Shown here: positions 10,404 to 20,029 of the stretch, in pieces
Numbering within the stretch: the first letter of the stretch is position 1
Layout: the number at the start of each line of letters is the position of its first letter
Assembly (NCBI RefSeq): GCF_009792315.1
Contig: NZ_CP045542.1
Location: forward strand, 558,001-622,000
DNA from: Mycoplasma sp. NEAQ87857
Lineage (GTDB): Bacteria; Bacillota_I; Bacilli_A; Mycoplasmatales; Metamycoplasmataceae
Direction of reading: 5' to 3'
DNA length: 64,000 bases
Notes under the pieces: generated by a model
The model's database searches: none
The model's input: the letters and a program-made list of their open reading frames with translations, nothing else
Told to the model about the DNA's origin: nothing
Position numbers and translations under genes: made by a program

Positions 10404-11256
10404 ATTTACATAATTTAAATAATACTTCACCCGCTAATGCTTTATCAGCCATAGAAGTAACATTTTGTAAAACTGAATCATTTGTAGTTGTGATAATAAT
10501 GTGTTTGTCAATGTTTTCTTGATCAAATTTGTTTAAGTTTAATTCTAATAACACTTCTTGTTTTTTAACATTGTCATTTAAATTAAATTTAGCATCAATA
10601 CCAATTCCATCAAGTTTATAACTGTTTAATCCAGCAACAATAACAACTTCAATTCCTTCGTGTGATTTAAAAATAATTTGATTTTTGTTAGCAGGCATCA
10701 TCATAATTTTTCCATCAAATGGAGCTAAAACTTTAGCAGTTGAACCACTAACTAAAATAGCAACTCCATTACCTACTAATTTCTCTGAAAAAATTCCATC
10801 ATTTAATTTTTCTAACGCAACAAGTTCTCCACTAACTGGAGCAAGAACATCAAATTGTTCCACACATTGAGCTTCTTGTTTAACTGATGAAGTTTCTTCT
10901 TTAGTTGCTTGAGCGTTGTCTGTTGTTTCTTCTTTTAAGTTGGGTACATAAAGTTTAACAACTTCGTTTAATTGATCAACACCACAATCAAAAGTAACTT
11001 GAACATAGTTTGAAGCATCAAAAACTTCAACTTTTTTAGCTCCAAGTTTTTTTAATTCTGCTTCATTAATTAATGATACGTTTTTTAATCCATATCTTAA
11101 TTGTGACACACTATTATTAAATGAAAGAATGTTATTTGCTCCACCTAAAGCATTAATTAATTCAACTACTTCAACTGGAGTTGCACATGTGCATTCTTGA
11201 CATGAATCATTCTTTTTGTTTGCTAATAATTCACAAGATTTTTCTACTAAATTCAT
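10402..11256 (-). CDS. PTS EIIB-EIIA-like protein without phosphorylation sites
   Basis: 284 residues in two PTS-like domains. Residues about 27-105 match glucose-type EIIB (VELINALGGANNI, then LKKLGAKKV), but the phosphorylated Cys of the usual DACITRLR is Ser (NNSVSQLR). Residues about 135-284 match EIIA-Glc (LAPVSGELVAL, VLAPFDGKI), but the two active-site His are gone: KNQIIF replaces the usual KHAIGL, and VVIVAGLNSYKLDG replaces the usual LIHFGIDTV pattern. An N-terminal CQECTC cluster (residues 19-24) is not part of either family. It is monocistronic, with RBS GGAG before the ATG and a palindrome upstream. It cannot carry phosphate in the usual way. A sensory or allosteric role is my inference. 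Confidence 0.8.
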   Translation of the reverse strand: MNLVEKSCELLANKKNDSCQECTCATPVEVVELINALGGANNILSFNNSVSQLRYGLKNVSLINEAELKKLGAKKVEVFDASNYVQVTFDCGVDQLNEVVKLYVPNLKEETTDNAQATKEETSSVKQEAQCVEQFDVLAPVSGELVALEKLNDGIFSEKLVGNGVAILVSGSTAKVLAPFDGKIMMMPANKNQIIFKSHEGIEVVIVAGLNSYKLDGIGIDAKFNLNDNVKKQEVLLELNLNKFDQENIDKHIIITTTNDSVLQNVTSMADKALAGEVLFKLCK

Positions 11257-11300
11257 TTTGTCTCCTTATTTGAAAAATGTTATTTTAATTTTACATTATT

Positions 11301-11363
11301 AATATTTTTTATGGTACTATCGAAATTTATTTTAATATTTTTTATGGTAAAAATACCATAAAA
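11301..11363 (-). promoter_or_regulatory. Repeat/palindrome operator upstream of the EIIBA-like gene
   Basis: The 16-mer AATATTTTTTATGGTA occurs exactly twice (11301-11316 and 11334-11349), 33 bases apart, and the second copy is part of the perfect palindrome TTTATGGTA-AAAA-TACCATAAA (11341-11362). On the minus strand the sites lie directly upstream of a -10-like TAAAAT near 11291-11296. This is a typical arrangement for a dimeric regulator controlling the EIIBA-like gene. Confidence 0.55.
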
Positions 11364-11367
11364 TAAA

Positions 11368-11389
11368 AAAGAAGCTTGTTAGCTTCTTT
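11368..11389 (-). terminator. Terminator after ftsZ
   Basis: 9-bp stem AAAGAAGCT/AGCTTCTTT with a 4-nt loop; on the minus strand it is followed by TTTTTTATTTTA. It ends the leftward mraZ-rsmH-ftsA-like-ftsZ operon about 80 bases after the ftsZ stop. Confidence 0.85.
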
Positions 11390-11466
11390 CTTTTTATATT
11401 TAGTTTCAAAATCTAAATTTGATTTAATAACTTGTTAAACAGATTTATTTTTCGTCAACATCAAAT

Positions 11467-12924
11467 TTATCATGCTCAACGATCGTTATCATCTACATCA
11501 TCTTCAGGTTTTTCATCATAAATATCGTTGTAGTTTTTTGGTTCTTCTTCAATATCAAACATAGAGCTAATTTCGATTGTATTAACACCATCATTCATTG
11601 ATTGTTCTATTGGTTGATGTTGAATTTCATTAGTTTTAACTAATGTTTCTTCTTTTTTTACTGTTGTTGAAGTTTGAGTTGGATTAAATGTATTTGTTTT
11701 AGTTTGGTTTAATTCAACTGTATTAGTTTGTTCATTTTTTTCTGCTAAACTTGAAACAATGTGTTCAGCAGTTTTTTGTTGATCAAATAATACTTGTTTT
11801 ACATTTTCACTTAATGTGTTGTTATCGTTTTTAACAACTTCTTTACTGATGAAGTCTGTTTCAATAAATAAATCAGAGACTTCTCCGTTATTATAATCTT
11901 CAGCAGTAGAGTTAATATCAGCACCACCAGCAATAATTGAAATTTTGAAAATTTCTGAGTTGTTGTTTGTTTCAACAGCTTCTTGTCCAATAATGCACTC
12001 ATAATCTTCTTCTTCACGGTTTTGTGCTAGAATTTCATGAACTCTATTAACAGCTTTTTTAATCTCAGCTAAAGTTGCTTTATTATCATATTGAATGTTA
12101 ACTAAAATACGTTTAGCGGTTTTAATATCATATTTATATAAATTTTGTTCAAATGCTTTATCTACAGCTTTAATAGCACGGTCTTTACCAGTTGATTGTC
12201 CTATACCCACCACAGTTAGTCCAGCATCGGTTAAGATTTTCTTAGCATCAGCATAGTCAATATTTATATTTCCAATACGGTATAAAATATCATGAATTGC
12301 AAGAATAATGTTTTTTAATGAAATGTTAGCTAATTTAAACGTATCAGCAATTGGTAAGTCACCGTAGTTATCAGCTAATTTTTCATTTGAAAGAATTACA
12401 TATGAATCAACATGTTTCTTAAGTTCTTCAATACCTTGATTTGCAATTTTTTTTCTTTTAGGACCTTCGTATTCAAATGGTGTAGTAATAATAGCAATTG
12501 TTAAAGCACCATTACTTTTAGCGATTTCAGCAACAACAGGTGCAGCTCCTGTACCAGTTCCTCCACCAAAACCAGCAGCGATGACCACCACATCAGCACC
12601 AGCTAGTTCTTCTTGAAGTTCCATAGTACTTTCTTTTGCAGCACTAGCACCAATTTCTGGGTTACTTCCAGCCCCTAATCCACGTGTTTCTTTACCTAAT
12701 TTAATTTTTTTGCCACATTCAACAGTTGCTAAGGCCTGTGCATCTGTGTTTGCAACAACAAAATCAACATGAGTAAAACGTTCTTGAAGCATTGTTTTGA
12801 CAGCATTGTTACCACTACCCCCAACACCGATTACTTTTAGGGTAATGTTAGCAGTGTTTTTATCAATAATTTCTTCATTTTCTTTTTCAATATTTTCAAT
12901 CTTTTGATCAAATAATTGACTCAT
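11467..12924 (-). CDS. ftsZ: Cell division GTPase FtsZ
   Basis: 485 residues. The N-terminal tubulin-like domain has KVIGVGGSGNNAVKTM (about residues 30-45), the GTP-binding signature GGGTGTGAAPVVAEIA (about 118-133), and the T7-loop region. The C-terminal 150 residues form an unusually long, Thr/Gln/Asn-rich linker ending in an acidic tail (DDVDDNDRWAW), where walled bacteria carry a conserved FtsA/ZipA-binding peptide. The frame needs two TGA Trp codons just before the TAA at 11467. Ribosome binding site AAAGGAG. It is the last gene of the dcw-type operon. Confidence 0.97.
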
Positions 12925-12925
12925 T

Positions 12926-14164
12926 TTAATTTACTCCTTTTCATTTATTAAAAATTTTCTTTAGATTTGAATTTGTATTATCAAATTCTTTTAGATTCAC
13001 ATCACTAGTTCCTGGTTGTATTGGTTTGTTATTATTGAATCAACTAGTTAGTGTAAGTGCTTGTTTAATTACTTTATTAGCATCACTACCAAAGATATAT
13101 CTTTGGTTTGTTTGGTTTATGAATACAGGTTCTATTTTTGCTTTATTTACTTTTTTAAACAATTGCATTAAATGGTTAATAAATCAATCTAATTCACCAC
13201 TAAAAGAAAGTTTATCAAATCCATTATACATATTGTTTAAAACATAAATGCTAACAAAATTATGAATTTCTTTGGCAATATTGTTGTTAAAACGTTCCAT
13301 TTGACTCGCAAAATACTTTAAGTTATTATCTAAAGCTAATGAATTGTCTTGGTAGGAATATGCGTTTTTAGCAACATATCTTAAACGATTTAAAATTTGG
13401 CTTTGGTTTAATTTAGTTTCTAATGTTAATTGTTTGATTAAAGAACTAGTCCCCACTAACAATTTCTTATAACCAATAATTACTCCATTTTGGACTATAT
13501 TAAATGAACAAAAATCGCTTGATAAATTAACTAGGATATTAATTCGTTTATTGCTAATAAATTCACTAGCTATAACTTGAGATTTTAATCAATAGTTACG
13601 TTTTTTGGTTAATCCAATATTATCTAAAAATTGTGTTATTTTGTTAAAAGCAAGTTCGTTTTTATTAATTGCAATAAAACTAGAGTATTGAGTAATTAAG
13701 TCTCACTCAATATTTTGGTTTAATTTAGTATATTCTTTGCTTATCCCTTGGTAATGGACAACAAATTTATATGGTTGATTAATTACTATATTGGTTTGGT
13801 GATCAATTAATTCTTCTAAATGTTTTTTAGTTTTATCATTAATAAGATTTTTAAGATCTTTAAGAGTTAAATCGCTATTTTGGATTTCACTTTTTTCTAG
13901 ATTTATTTCAAGTTTATTAAATTTAATATCTTGAAATAAACTGTCTTCAAAAATAATGTTACTTGCGATTATGCTGTTATTATCTAAATTACTAAAAATA
14001 TCTTTAAGTTGCAATGCTTTGATTTTAGATTCACTTTTGCTTCTGTAATCAAATTCAAAATTACAATTATTTCCAGCACTAACTAAAATGCCATCCACAT
14101 CCTTAATTAAACTAAAACTAATTGTTTTTGAGCTAATGTAAAAATTAGCATAGTATTTCAACAT
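12926..14164 (-). CDS. Divergent FtsA-like (actin fold) protein
   Basis: 412 residues in the position between rsmH and ftsZ where mycoplasmas usually carry an unnamed gene. FtsA-like features can be seen: an N-terminal YISSKTISFSLI strand, NLSSDFCSFNIVQNGVIIGYK where FtsA has its DIGGGTTDIA strand, then LLVGTSSLIKQL, and near the end LSFSGELDWF in the position of the second phosphate loop. The Gly-rich nucleotide loops are largely lost, so ATP binding is doubtful. The Gln/Asn-rich tail ends KWKGVN. The stop is one base from the ftsZ start. Assignment rests on position plus weak motif similarity. Confidence 0.65.
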
Positions 14165-14173
14165 AAAGCTCCT

Positions 14174-15079
14174 TTATAATTTGGTAATAACTCTTAACTT
14201 CGCAGTTCTTGAACGATTATTTTCTAAAATTTCATTTTTTGATGGTTTGATTTGTTTTAAGCTAAATTTTTTAACTTCTTGAACAGGCATCTTAATAGGT
14301 AAATCGCTTTTGGTAATGTTTTTACAAAAGTCTTTAACTATTTTGTCTTCAATTGAATGAAATGTAATTATAGCTAAACTAGCTTGTTCTTTTAATAAAG
14401 ATAAAGCATCATTTAACATAATTTTTAAAGAATCAAGTTCATTGTTAACTTCAATTCTAATTGCTTGAAATACAGCCTTTGCAGGGTTTTTGGCTCTTAA
14501 TAAAGCTGCAGGGTAAGCAGATTTAATAACTTCAACAAGTTGCAATGTTGAATAAATTGGCCTATTTGCTACAATAGCTTTCGATACTTTTTTATTAAGT
14601 TTGACATCAGCATAATTTCATAACAATTGTGCTAATTTATCTTCATCGTATGTATTAACTACTTCATAAGCAGATAAATCTTGTTTTGTATCCATCCGCA
14701 TATCCAATTTTGCATCTTTATTATAGCTAAATCCCCGCTCAGCTTGGTCAATTTGAGGTGATGATATTCCTAAATCAGCTATCATACCATCTACTTGATA
14801 AATACCAAGTTCATTTAATCTTGATTTAATATCACTAAAATCACTTTTGATTAATTGAAAATTTGGTGAAATTGCTTTTAATCGTTCATTTGCAGTCGCG
14901 ATCGCAAAATCATCCTTATCAAAAGCAATTAATTTACCTGTAGTAAGGTGTTTTAATATAGCTGCAGAATGTCCACCCATTCCAAGTGTAAGATCCACAT
15001 AAATTCCATCTGGTTTTATTTTTAAAACATCAATGGTCTCTTTAAGCATTACAGAGTAATGTAACCTACTTTGTTCCAT
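14174..15079 (-). CDS. rsmH: 16S rRNA (cytosine1402-N4)-methyltransferase
   Basis: 301 residues, full length. N-terminal HYSVMLKETIDVL is the RsmH opening, followed by the SAM site YVDLTLGMGGHS and the downstream DLGISSPQID and RGFSYN motifs. C-terminal SFHSIEDKIVKDF and SRTAKLRVI complete the family pattern. It N4-methylates C1402 of 16S rRNA in the decoding centre. One base separates it from mraZ, and the start has an AGGTAAA ribosome binding site. Confidence 0.97.
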
Positions 15080-15080
15080 T

Positions 15081-15506
15081 TTACCTTTCTGAAAGCATTT
15101 GAGCTAAATTAATAAGATCTTCAGAGCTGTATTGATTTTCAAAAGCTTCGAATTTTTCGCTAGATCAGAGTTCAACAAATGAACCAACTCCAACAAAAAC
15201 TACTTCCTTTTGGATAGAAAGCTTAGAAACGATATGTTTTGGCAAACTAATACGATTTTGGTTATCCAGCGCAACTTCGAATGCGTTTCCTAAGATAATA
15301 CGTGTTATATCTCTAACCCTTTTATCAAAGAAACTTTTATCTTCTAGCATAGATATGTAGTTTCTAAAGTTGTCTTGAGATCTAAGTTCTGCATTTCCAT
15401 CAAACCCTAAGGTGATGTAAAAAGTAGAACCTAGTTCTTCTTTGAAAACAGGCGGTAGAACTACCCTTGATTTATCATCAAGGTTTCGCTTATGTTGTCC
15501 AAACAT
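15081..15506 (-). CDS. mraZ: Transcriptional regulator MraZ
   Basis: 141 residues. The start at 15506 gives MFGQHKRNLDDKSRVVLPP, the classical MraZ opening; an in-frame GTG at 15512 would add two residues but is less likely. The second SpoVT/AbrB-like half has LDNQNRISLPKHI, with the DxxGR-type signature relaxed. The frame passes a TGA Trp at 15165. In mollicutes MraZ regulates the dcw operon from repeats upstream of its own gene. GTGG repeats occur directly upstream here. Confidence 0.95.
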
Positions 15507-15542
15507 TACCACTTCCTCCCACTATCCACCATAATTTTACCC
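15507..15542 (-). promoter_or_regulatory. mraZ promoter with possible MraZ-box repeats
   Basis: On the minus strand, a -10-like TAAAAT (15535-15540) is followed by GTGGATAGTGGGAGGAAGTGG, three GTGG units of which the last two are 10 bases apart, the helical spacing known for MraZ operators. The repeats also include the ribosome binding site, so MraZ could block both transcription and initiation. Assignment rests on motif similarity only. Confidence 0.4.
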
Positions 15543-15649
15543 AAAAATCGTTATATTATTTTAAAAAAATTTTTTTTCATTATATTTAATATTATTTATG
15601 CAAATTTTTTTATTTTTTTCCACATTACTGAAGCTTCATTAAATAAAAA

Positions 15650-15680
15650 ATACAAAAAGAGCACTAAGCACTTTTTGTAT
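15650..15680 (-). terminator. Terminator after ktrA
   Basis: Stem ATACAAAAAG/CTTTTTGTAT with additional GC pairs around the loop; the minus strand continues TTTTTTATTT. It overlaps the last codons of the leftward KtrA gene. Confidence 0.85.
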
Positions 15681-16344
15681 CATTACATCATTTTAAAGCA
15701 TCAGTTACATCATTAATTTCACCAATCAATGTAACTATATCATCAATTTCTAATTGCACTTGTCCTGTAGCACGCTTAGGAACCCCATTACGTTTAATTA
15801 AAACAATTGTAATACCTCTATCATTAAAACCTAATTTACTAATTGGTTGATTGGTTAATGATGAATTTTTAATAGTAGTATTTCCGATAACAAAATTTTC
15901 ACTAATTTCTTGAATCCCTTCAGAATAACGTACAAAATTTTTGTTAGCTGCAATTAATGCAGTTCTTACTCCAGCTTCTGTTTCAGGGTTAATAATAACA
16001 TGAACTCCAATTTGTTTTAAAACTCTAGCATGTCTTCTACTTTTGGCTCTTGCAATAATGTTTTTAACTTTTAACTCTAATAAAGCTGCAATAATTTCAA
16101 TATTATCACTAATTGCTACAACTACAGTTTCAATTTGAGCAATCCCAATAGCTTTTAATGCTCTCATATCTGCAGCATCTGCAATTACTATTCGTTCAGC
16201 TTCTTGTTCATATAATTTAGCATTTTCATCATTTTGATCAATTATTAAAACATTTTTATCCATTTTTAATAATTGATCAATTACAGCTTGACCAAATCTA
16301 CCAACACCAATAACAGCGATGTCGTCTCTATATTTCATTTTCAT
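15664..16344 (-). CDS. ktrA: Potassium uptake regulatory subunit KtrA (RCK domain)
   Basis: 226 residues, with a Rossmann-type RCK_N domain opening DIAVIGVGRFGQAV (GxGxFG nucleotide site) and the second strand acid in VLIIDQND, then an RCK_C domain from about residue 140 (FVIGNTTIKN). It forms the cytoplasmic gating ring that binds ATP/ADP and opens KtrB. The gene starts 9 bases after the ktrB stop in the leftward direction, with AGGAG before the ATG. The final 12 residues run into the terminator after a TGA Trp codon. Confidence 0.95.
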
Positions 16345-16353
16345 AATTAACTC

Positions 16354-18081
16354 CTATCCAATAGTTAAATCACCATCAATATATTCATATCTTCGATTGT
16401 TACTATGTTTTCTTTTTCAAACTAATAAGGTTGATGAAATTCCAAATTGTCCAATGAACATCACTATTATAATAGCTACTTTAGAAGCAAAATTTAAACT
16501 TTTAGTTAATCCTGTAGATAATCCTGTAGTACCAAAAGCACTAGCTACTTCAAATAAAACATGTTCAGTTCCATAAGGTGTATTATGGGTTAAAAAATTC
16601 TTTAATTGTGGGAATTTTTGATAAAGTTCTAAATTGGTTTGATAATCGACTAAATTAATTTTTCCATTATAAGTGTTAAAGCTTGTATAACAAATTAATG
16701 TCGCTATTAAAATAACAACTAAAGCAATAGCTATCACTTTAGCAGACATATCTACTGTTTCTTTGTTGATTGAACGCTTAAACATTCTAATTCTTGGTAA
16801 TCCCATTAACATCGAAACAATTGACATTATAAATAAGGCAAAAGTGGTGGTTCTAATTCCTCCACCTGTAGATGCAGGAGCAGCCCCAATAATCATCATA
16901 ATAGTAAATACAAAAATACTTCCTGAAGTTAAATCTTTTAAATTAATTGTTCCAAAACCGGCACTTCTAGTTGAAAGTGAGCTAAAAAAGATAGCAAATA
17001 ATTTTTGATTTACTCCACCATAATAATAATATTGTTCTAAAGCCACATATTCTTTAGATAATTTAGGTAATCCTTTAGCTAAATATTGATTATATAAGCT
17101 TAAATGTTGTTGATTTTTACTTAAAGCTTCTAAATCCATTTTATTTCAAAAGCTAAATGGATCATGACTTGAAATTTCTAATGATAAAGATAAAATAAAC
17201 CCAACAATAAAAACCAATAAATAAGTAACTAAAGAAACTTTAGTGAATAAACTAAATTTATATGAATGTTTTTTACGTTTAATTTTATGTTGAAAATATG
17301 AAACAATATCATATAAAGTAGGATAACCTAATCCACCAATAATTAATAAAATAATAAAGCAACTTTGTAAGAAATAATCACTATAATAAGGCATTAATGA
17401 ATTACCTGAAATAATATCAAATCCAGCATTATTAATCGCAGAAATAGTGTGAAAAATTCCAAATCTTATTGCTAATAATCAATTGTGATGTGGATTTTTA
17501 TAATTATTATTTAAATCTTTTTTGATTGCTGCTGTTTGAAAATTTTCAGGACTTGCAAAATAAAAATAAATACTTAAAATAATTGAAAAAATAAAAATTG
17601 CTACTAATAAAAATTTAACAGAATCAATAATTAATTTTGAAGTTTTATTTGCATCAACTCCTCCACGTTCATCTTGGAGTAATTTCATTTCTCCCAAAGT
17701 GGATTTTTTTACACCAAATAAATAATTAATCAAGAAGAATTTTAATGCAAAAATACCAATTCCTCCTGCAAGAATTAATACTGCAATAATTGCTTGACCA
17801 AATCAATTTCAATGACTTCAAGTATCAACTACTACTAATCCTGTATCACTAAAAGCACTAGCGGTAGTAAAAACTGAATCAACATAACTTATAGCATTAT
17901 TAGGATCATTTTGGGTAATTGGTGAATAAAGTAATAAGCTTGATGCTACTACAATTACAATGTATCAAAATAGCAAATATTTTAATTTTGAAACATTATT
18001 TTTTCATAATCAAAACCTATTTCAACCACGACCAAGCCAACTTTTTTTAATATTTCTTAAAGTTTTTTGTCATCAATTCAT
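16354..18081 (-). CDS. ktrB: Potassium uptake channel subunit KtrB/TrkH
   Basis: 575 residues with about ten membrane helices arranged as four M1-P-M2 repeats. Selectivity loops visible include TTASAFSDTGL (first), STRSAGFGT (third) and SAFGTTGLSTGL (fourth); STGGGIRTTTFALF, following the third repeat, is another family hallmark. The Trp-rich N-terminus (MNWWQKTLRNIKKSW) depends on TGA codons. It works with KtrA, encoded directly downstream. Ribosome binding site AAGGATAAA. Confidence 0.95.
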
Positions 18082-18102
18082 TTTATCCTTTATCAAATTA
18101 TG

Positions 18103-18134
18103 AAAATAAAATTCACTTGCATGAATTTTATTTT
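18103..18134 (-). terminator. Terminator after the UPF0154 gene
   Basis: Perfect 13-bp stem AAAATAAAATTCA/TGAATTTTATTTT around CTTGCA, between the UPF0154 stop and the ktrB start. Confidence 0.85.
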
Positions 18135-18426
18135 ACACATCTTTTTTCTTTGCAGCATTCATTGAACGCATAATTTGTCTAATTTGAGTTTCGCTTGCTT
18201 TACGACCCATTTGTTGGAACATAATACGAATCATTTTTTCATTTACAGGTGGATTTTCTTTTAATTGTTTTTCAAACATTTTTTTAGTTACAAAAAATGT
18301 AACTAAAGCAGATGCAAGACCAACAAAAATAACTACTGTAACAATAATAATAGCTAATGTACCACCAGTTATATCTAAACCTTTTGAAGCACTATCAGCT
18401 AAAAGATTAGTAGTTGATAAAATCAT
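18133..18426 (-). CDS. UPF0154 (YneF-like) membrane protein
   Basis: 97 residues with one N-terminal membrane helix (LAIIIVTVVIFVGLASALV) and the cytoplasmic signature NPPVNEKMIRIMFQQMGRK followed by SETQIRQIMR, which defines the UPF0154/YneF family of Firmicutes and mollicutes. Function is unknown. It appears monocistronic, with AAGGAG before the start. Confidence 0.9.
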   Translation of the reverse strand: MILSTTNLLADSASKGLDITGGTLAIIIVTVVIFVGLASALVTFFVTKKMFEKQLKENPPVNEKMIRIMFQQMGRKASETQIRQIMRSMNAAKKKDV

Positions 18427-18500
18427 ATAAAACTCCTTACATTTAAAATTAATTATATTATTGTAATTATAAAGAAAAATTAGTTAATTTATAAGTTAAA

Positions 18501-19586
18501 TTACTTATATTTAATTTGATCATACTTATTGTGATCAAATTCCTTACAAAATTGTGAAATTAAATCACAAGCAGCTAATAAATCACTAATTGAACATACT
18601 CCTATTGGACTATGAAGATATCTTTGAGGTAGTGAAATAGTTAATACCGCAGCTCCTCCTTGAGCAAATTGTAGTTCATGAGCATCAGTACCTCCACCCA
18701 TAGCTACAAACCTATAAGCTTTGATATTATGTTGTTTAGCAACTTGTTCAAATAAGTTAATTAAATTAACATCCATTAAAGTTCCACCATCTTTATATCT
18801 TAAAGCTGCACCTTTGTATAAAGCAGTAGTTCCTTCAATTGTTCCAATAGTATCATGACTTGAAGTTGTATCTAAAGCTATAGCTACATCAGGATTAATG
18901 ATACTTACAGAACTTCTTGCACCTCTAGTACCCACTTCTTCTTGCACAGTACCTACAAGGTATAAATCACAATCTAATTCTAAATTAGCTAAATTATTTG
19001 CAATTTGTTCTAAAACAGCAACCCCAGCACGGTTATCCATTGCTTTTCCACCAATTAGATCTTGATCTTTAAATAAGATAGTTTCACCACTCATACATAC
19101 TCTATCACCAATTTCTACACCATGATCAATAGCATCTTGTTCATTTTTAAATCCAAAATCAGCATAAATTTCATTATTAGTAATTGCTTTAGATACTTTT
19201 GATGATTCCATAATGTGAATTGATGTATGACCAAATACACCATCAAAAGTTTCATCACTACTTGTGATTAAAGTCGCTTTAGTTCCTACAACTACAGTAG
19301 GTCAAATTCCTCCAATTGGAGAAAGTAATAATTGTCCAGTTTTATCAATTCTACGCACAATGTATCCCACTTCATCCATATGTGCTGCAATCATAACCTT
19401 AGGAGCATTTACTTTTTTAGATTTTTTAAAGAAAATAATTGATCCTAATTTATCTCTAGAAATTTCATAGTTTCCTAAAATATTATTTCTTAATTCATCT
19501 GCAACTGGTTCTTCATATCTACTCATTGCTTGAATTTCCATATATTTAATTAATCTCTTTTTAAAATGTTGTTTTAATTCAGTCAT
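18501..19586 (-). CDS. M42-family metallo-aminopeptidase
   Basis: 361 residues. The zinc and catalytic residues of the M42 (PepA/FrvX/YsdC) family can be followed: IAAHMDEVGYIV (His and Asp), GKAMDNRAGVAVL (bridging Asp), VQEEVGTRGA (Glu pair), ALDTTSSHD (Asp) and MGGGTDAHELQ (terminal His). It is a cytoplasmic tetrahedral-complex aminopeptidase that trims peptides, useful to an organism importing amino acids as oligopeptides. It follows rlmH by 8 bases in the same leftward operon. Confidence 0.93.
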
Positions 19587-19594
19587 TATTTCTC

Positions 19595-20029
19595 CTATTT
19601 ATGATATTTAATCCCGTTTTTGATACTAAATCCACGATAAATTTGTTCAATTAACATCACCCTAAATAATTGATGGGGAAAGGTCATTTTTGAAAAGTTA
19701 ATTTTTTTATTAAACATCTTTTCATCTACTCCATTAGAACCACCAATGACAAAAGTAATATTATCCTCTTCGGTAAATAATTTACCAAATTCTATTGAAT
19801 CATATTGCTTACCTTGAAGTGATAAGTAATAAACAGTGGAATTTTTAGGAATTTTTTCTAAAATCATCTCTGTTTCTTTTTGAATTTTTAAATCGATATT
19901 ATCGATTTTTTGCCCTTTAATTTCAATTAAATTAACTTTTGAAAAAAAGTTAATTTTTTTTACATAATCATTATAAATCACTTGATATTCTTTTGTTAAA
20001 GAACCTACAGCTACAATATTAATTTTCAC
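19595..20029 (-). CDS. rlmH: 23S rRNA pseudouridine1915 N3-methyltransferase RlmH
   Basis: 144 residues, SPOUT fold, with FVIGGSNGVDEKMF (SAM-binding trefoil knot) and the closing FPHQLFRVMLIEQIYRGFSI segment characteristic of RlmH. It methylates pseudouridine 1915 in helix 69 of 23S rRNA on assembled ribosomes. The start lies inside the 3' end of mnmG (11-base overlap), so translation is probably coupled. Confidence 0.95.
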   Translation of the reverse strand: MKINIVAVGSLTKEYQVIYNDYVKKINFFSKVNLIEIKGQKIDNIDLKIQKETEMILEKIPKNSTVYYLSLQGKQYDSIEFGKLFTEEDNITFVIGGSNGVDEKMFNKKINFSKMTFPHQLFRVMLIEQIYRGFSIKNGIKYHK

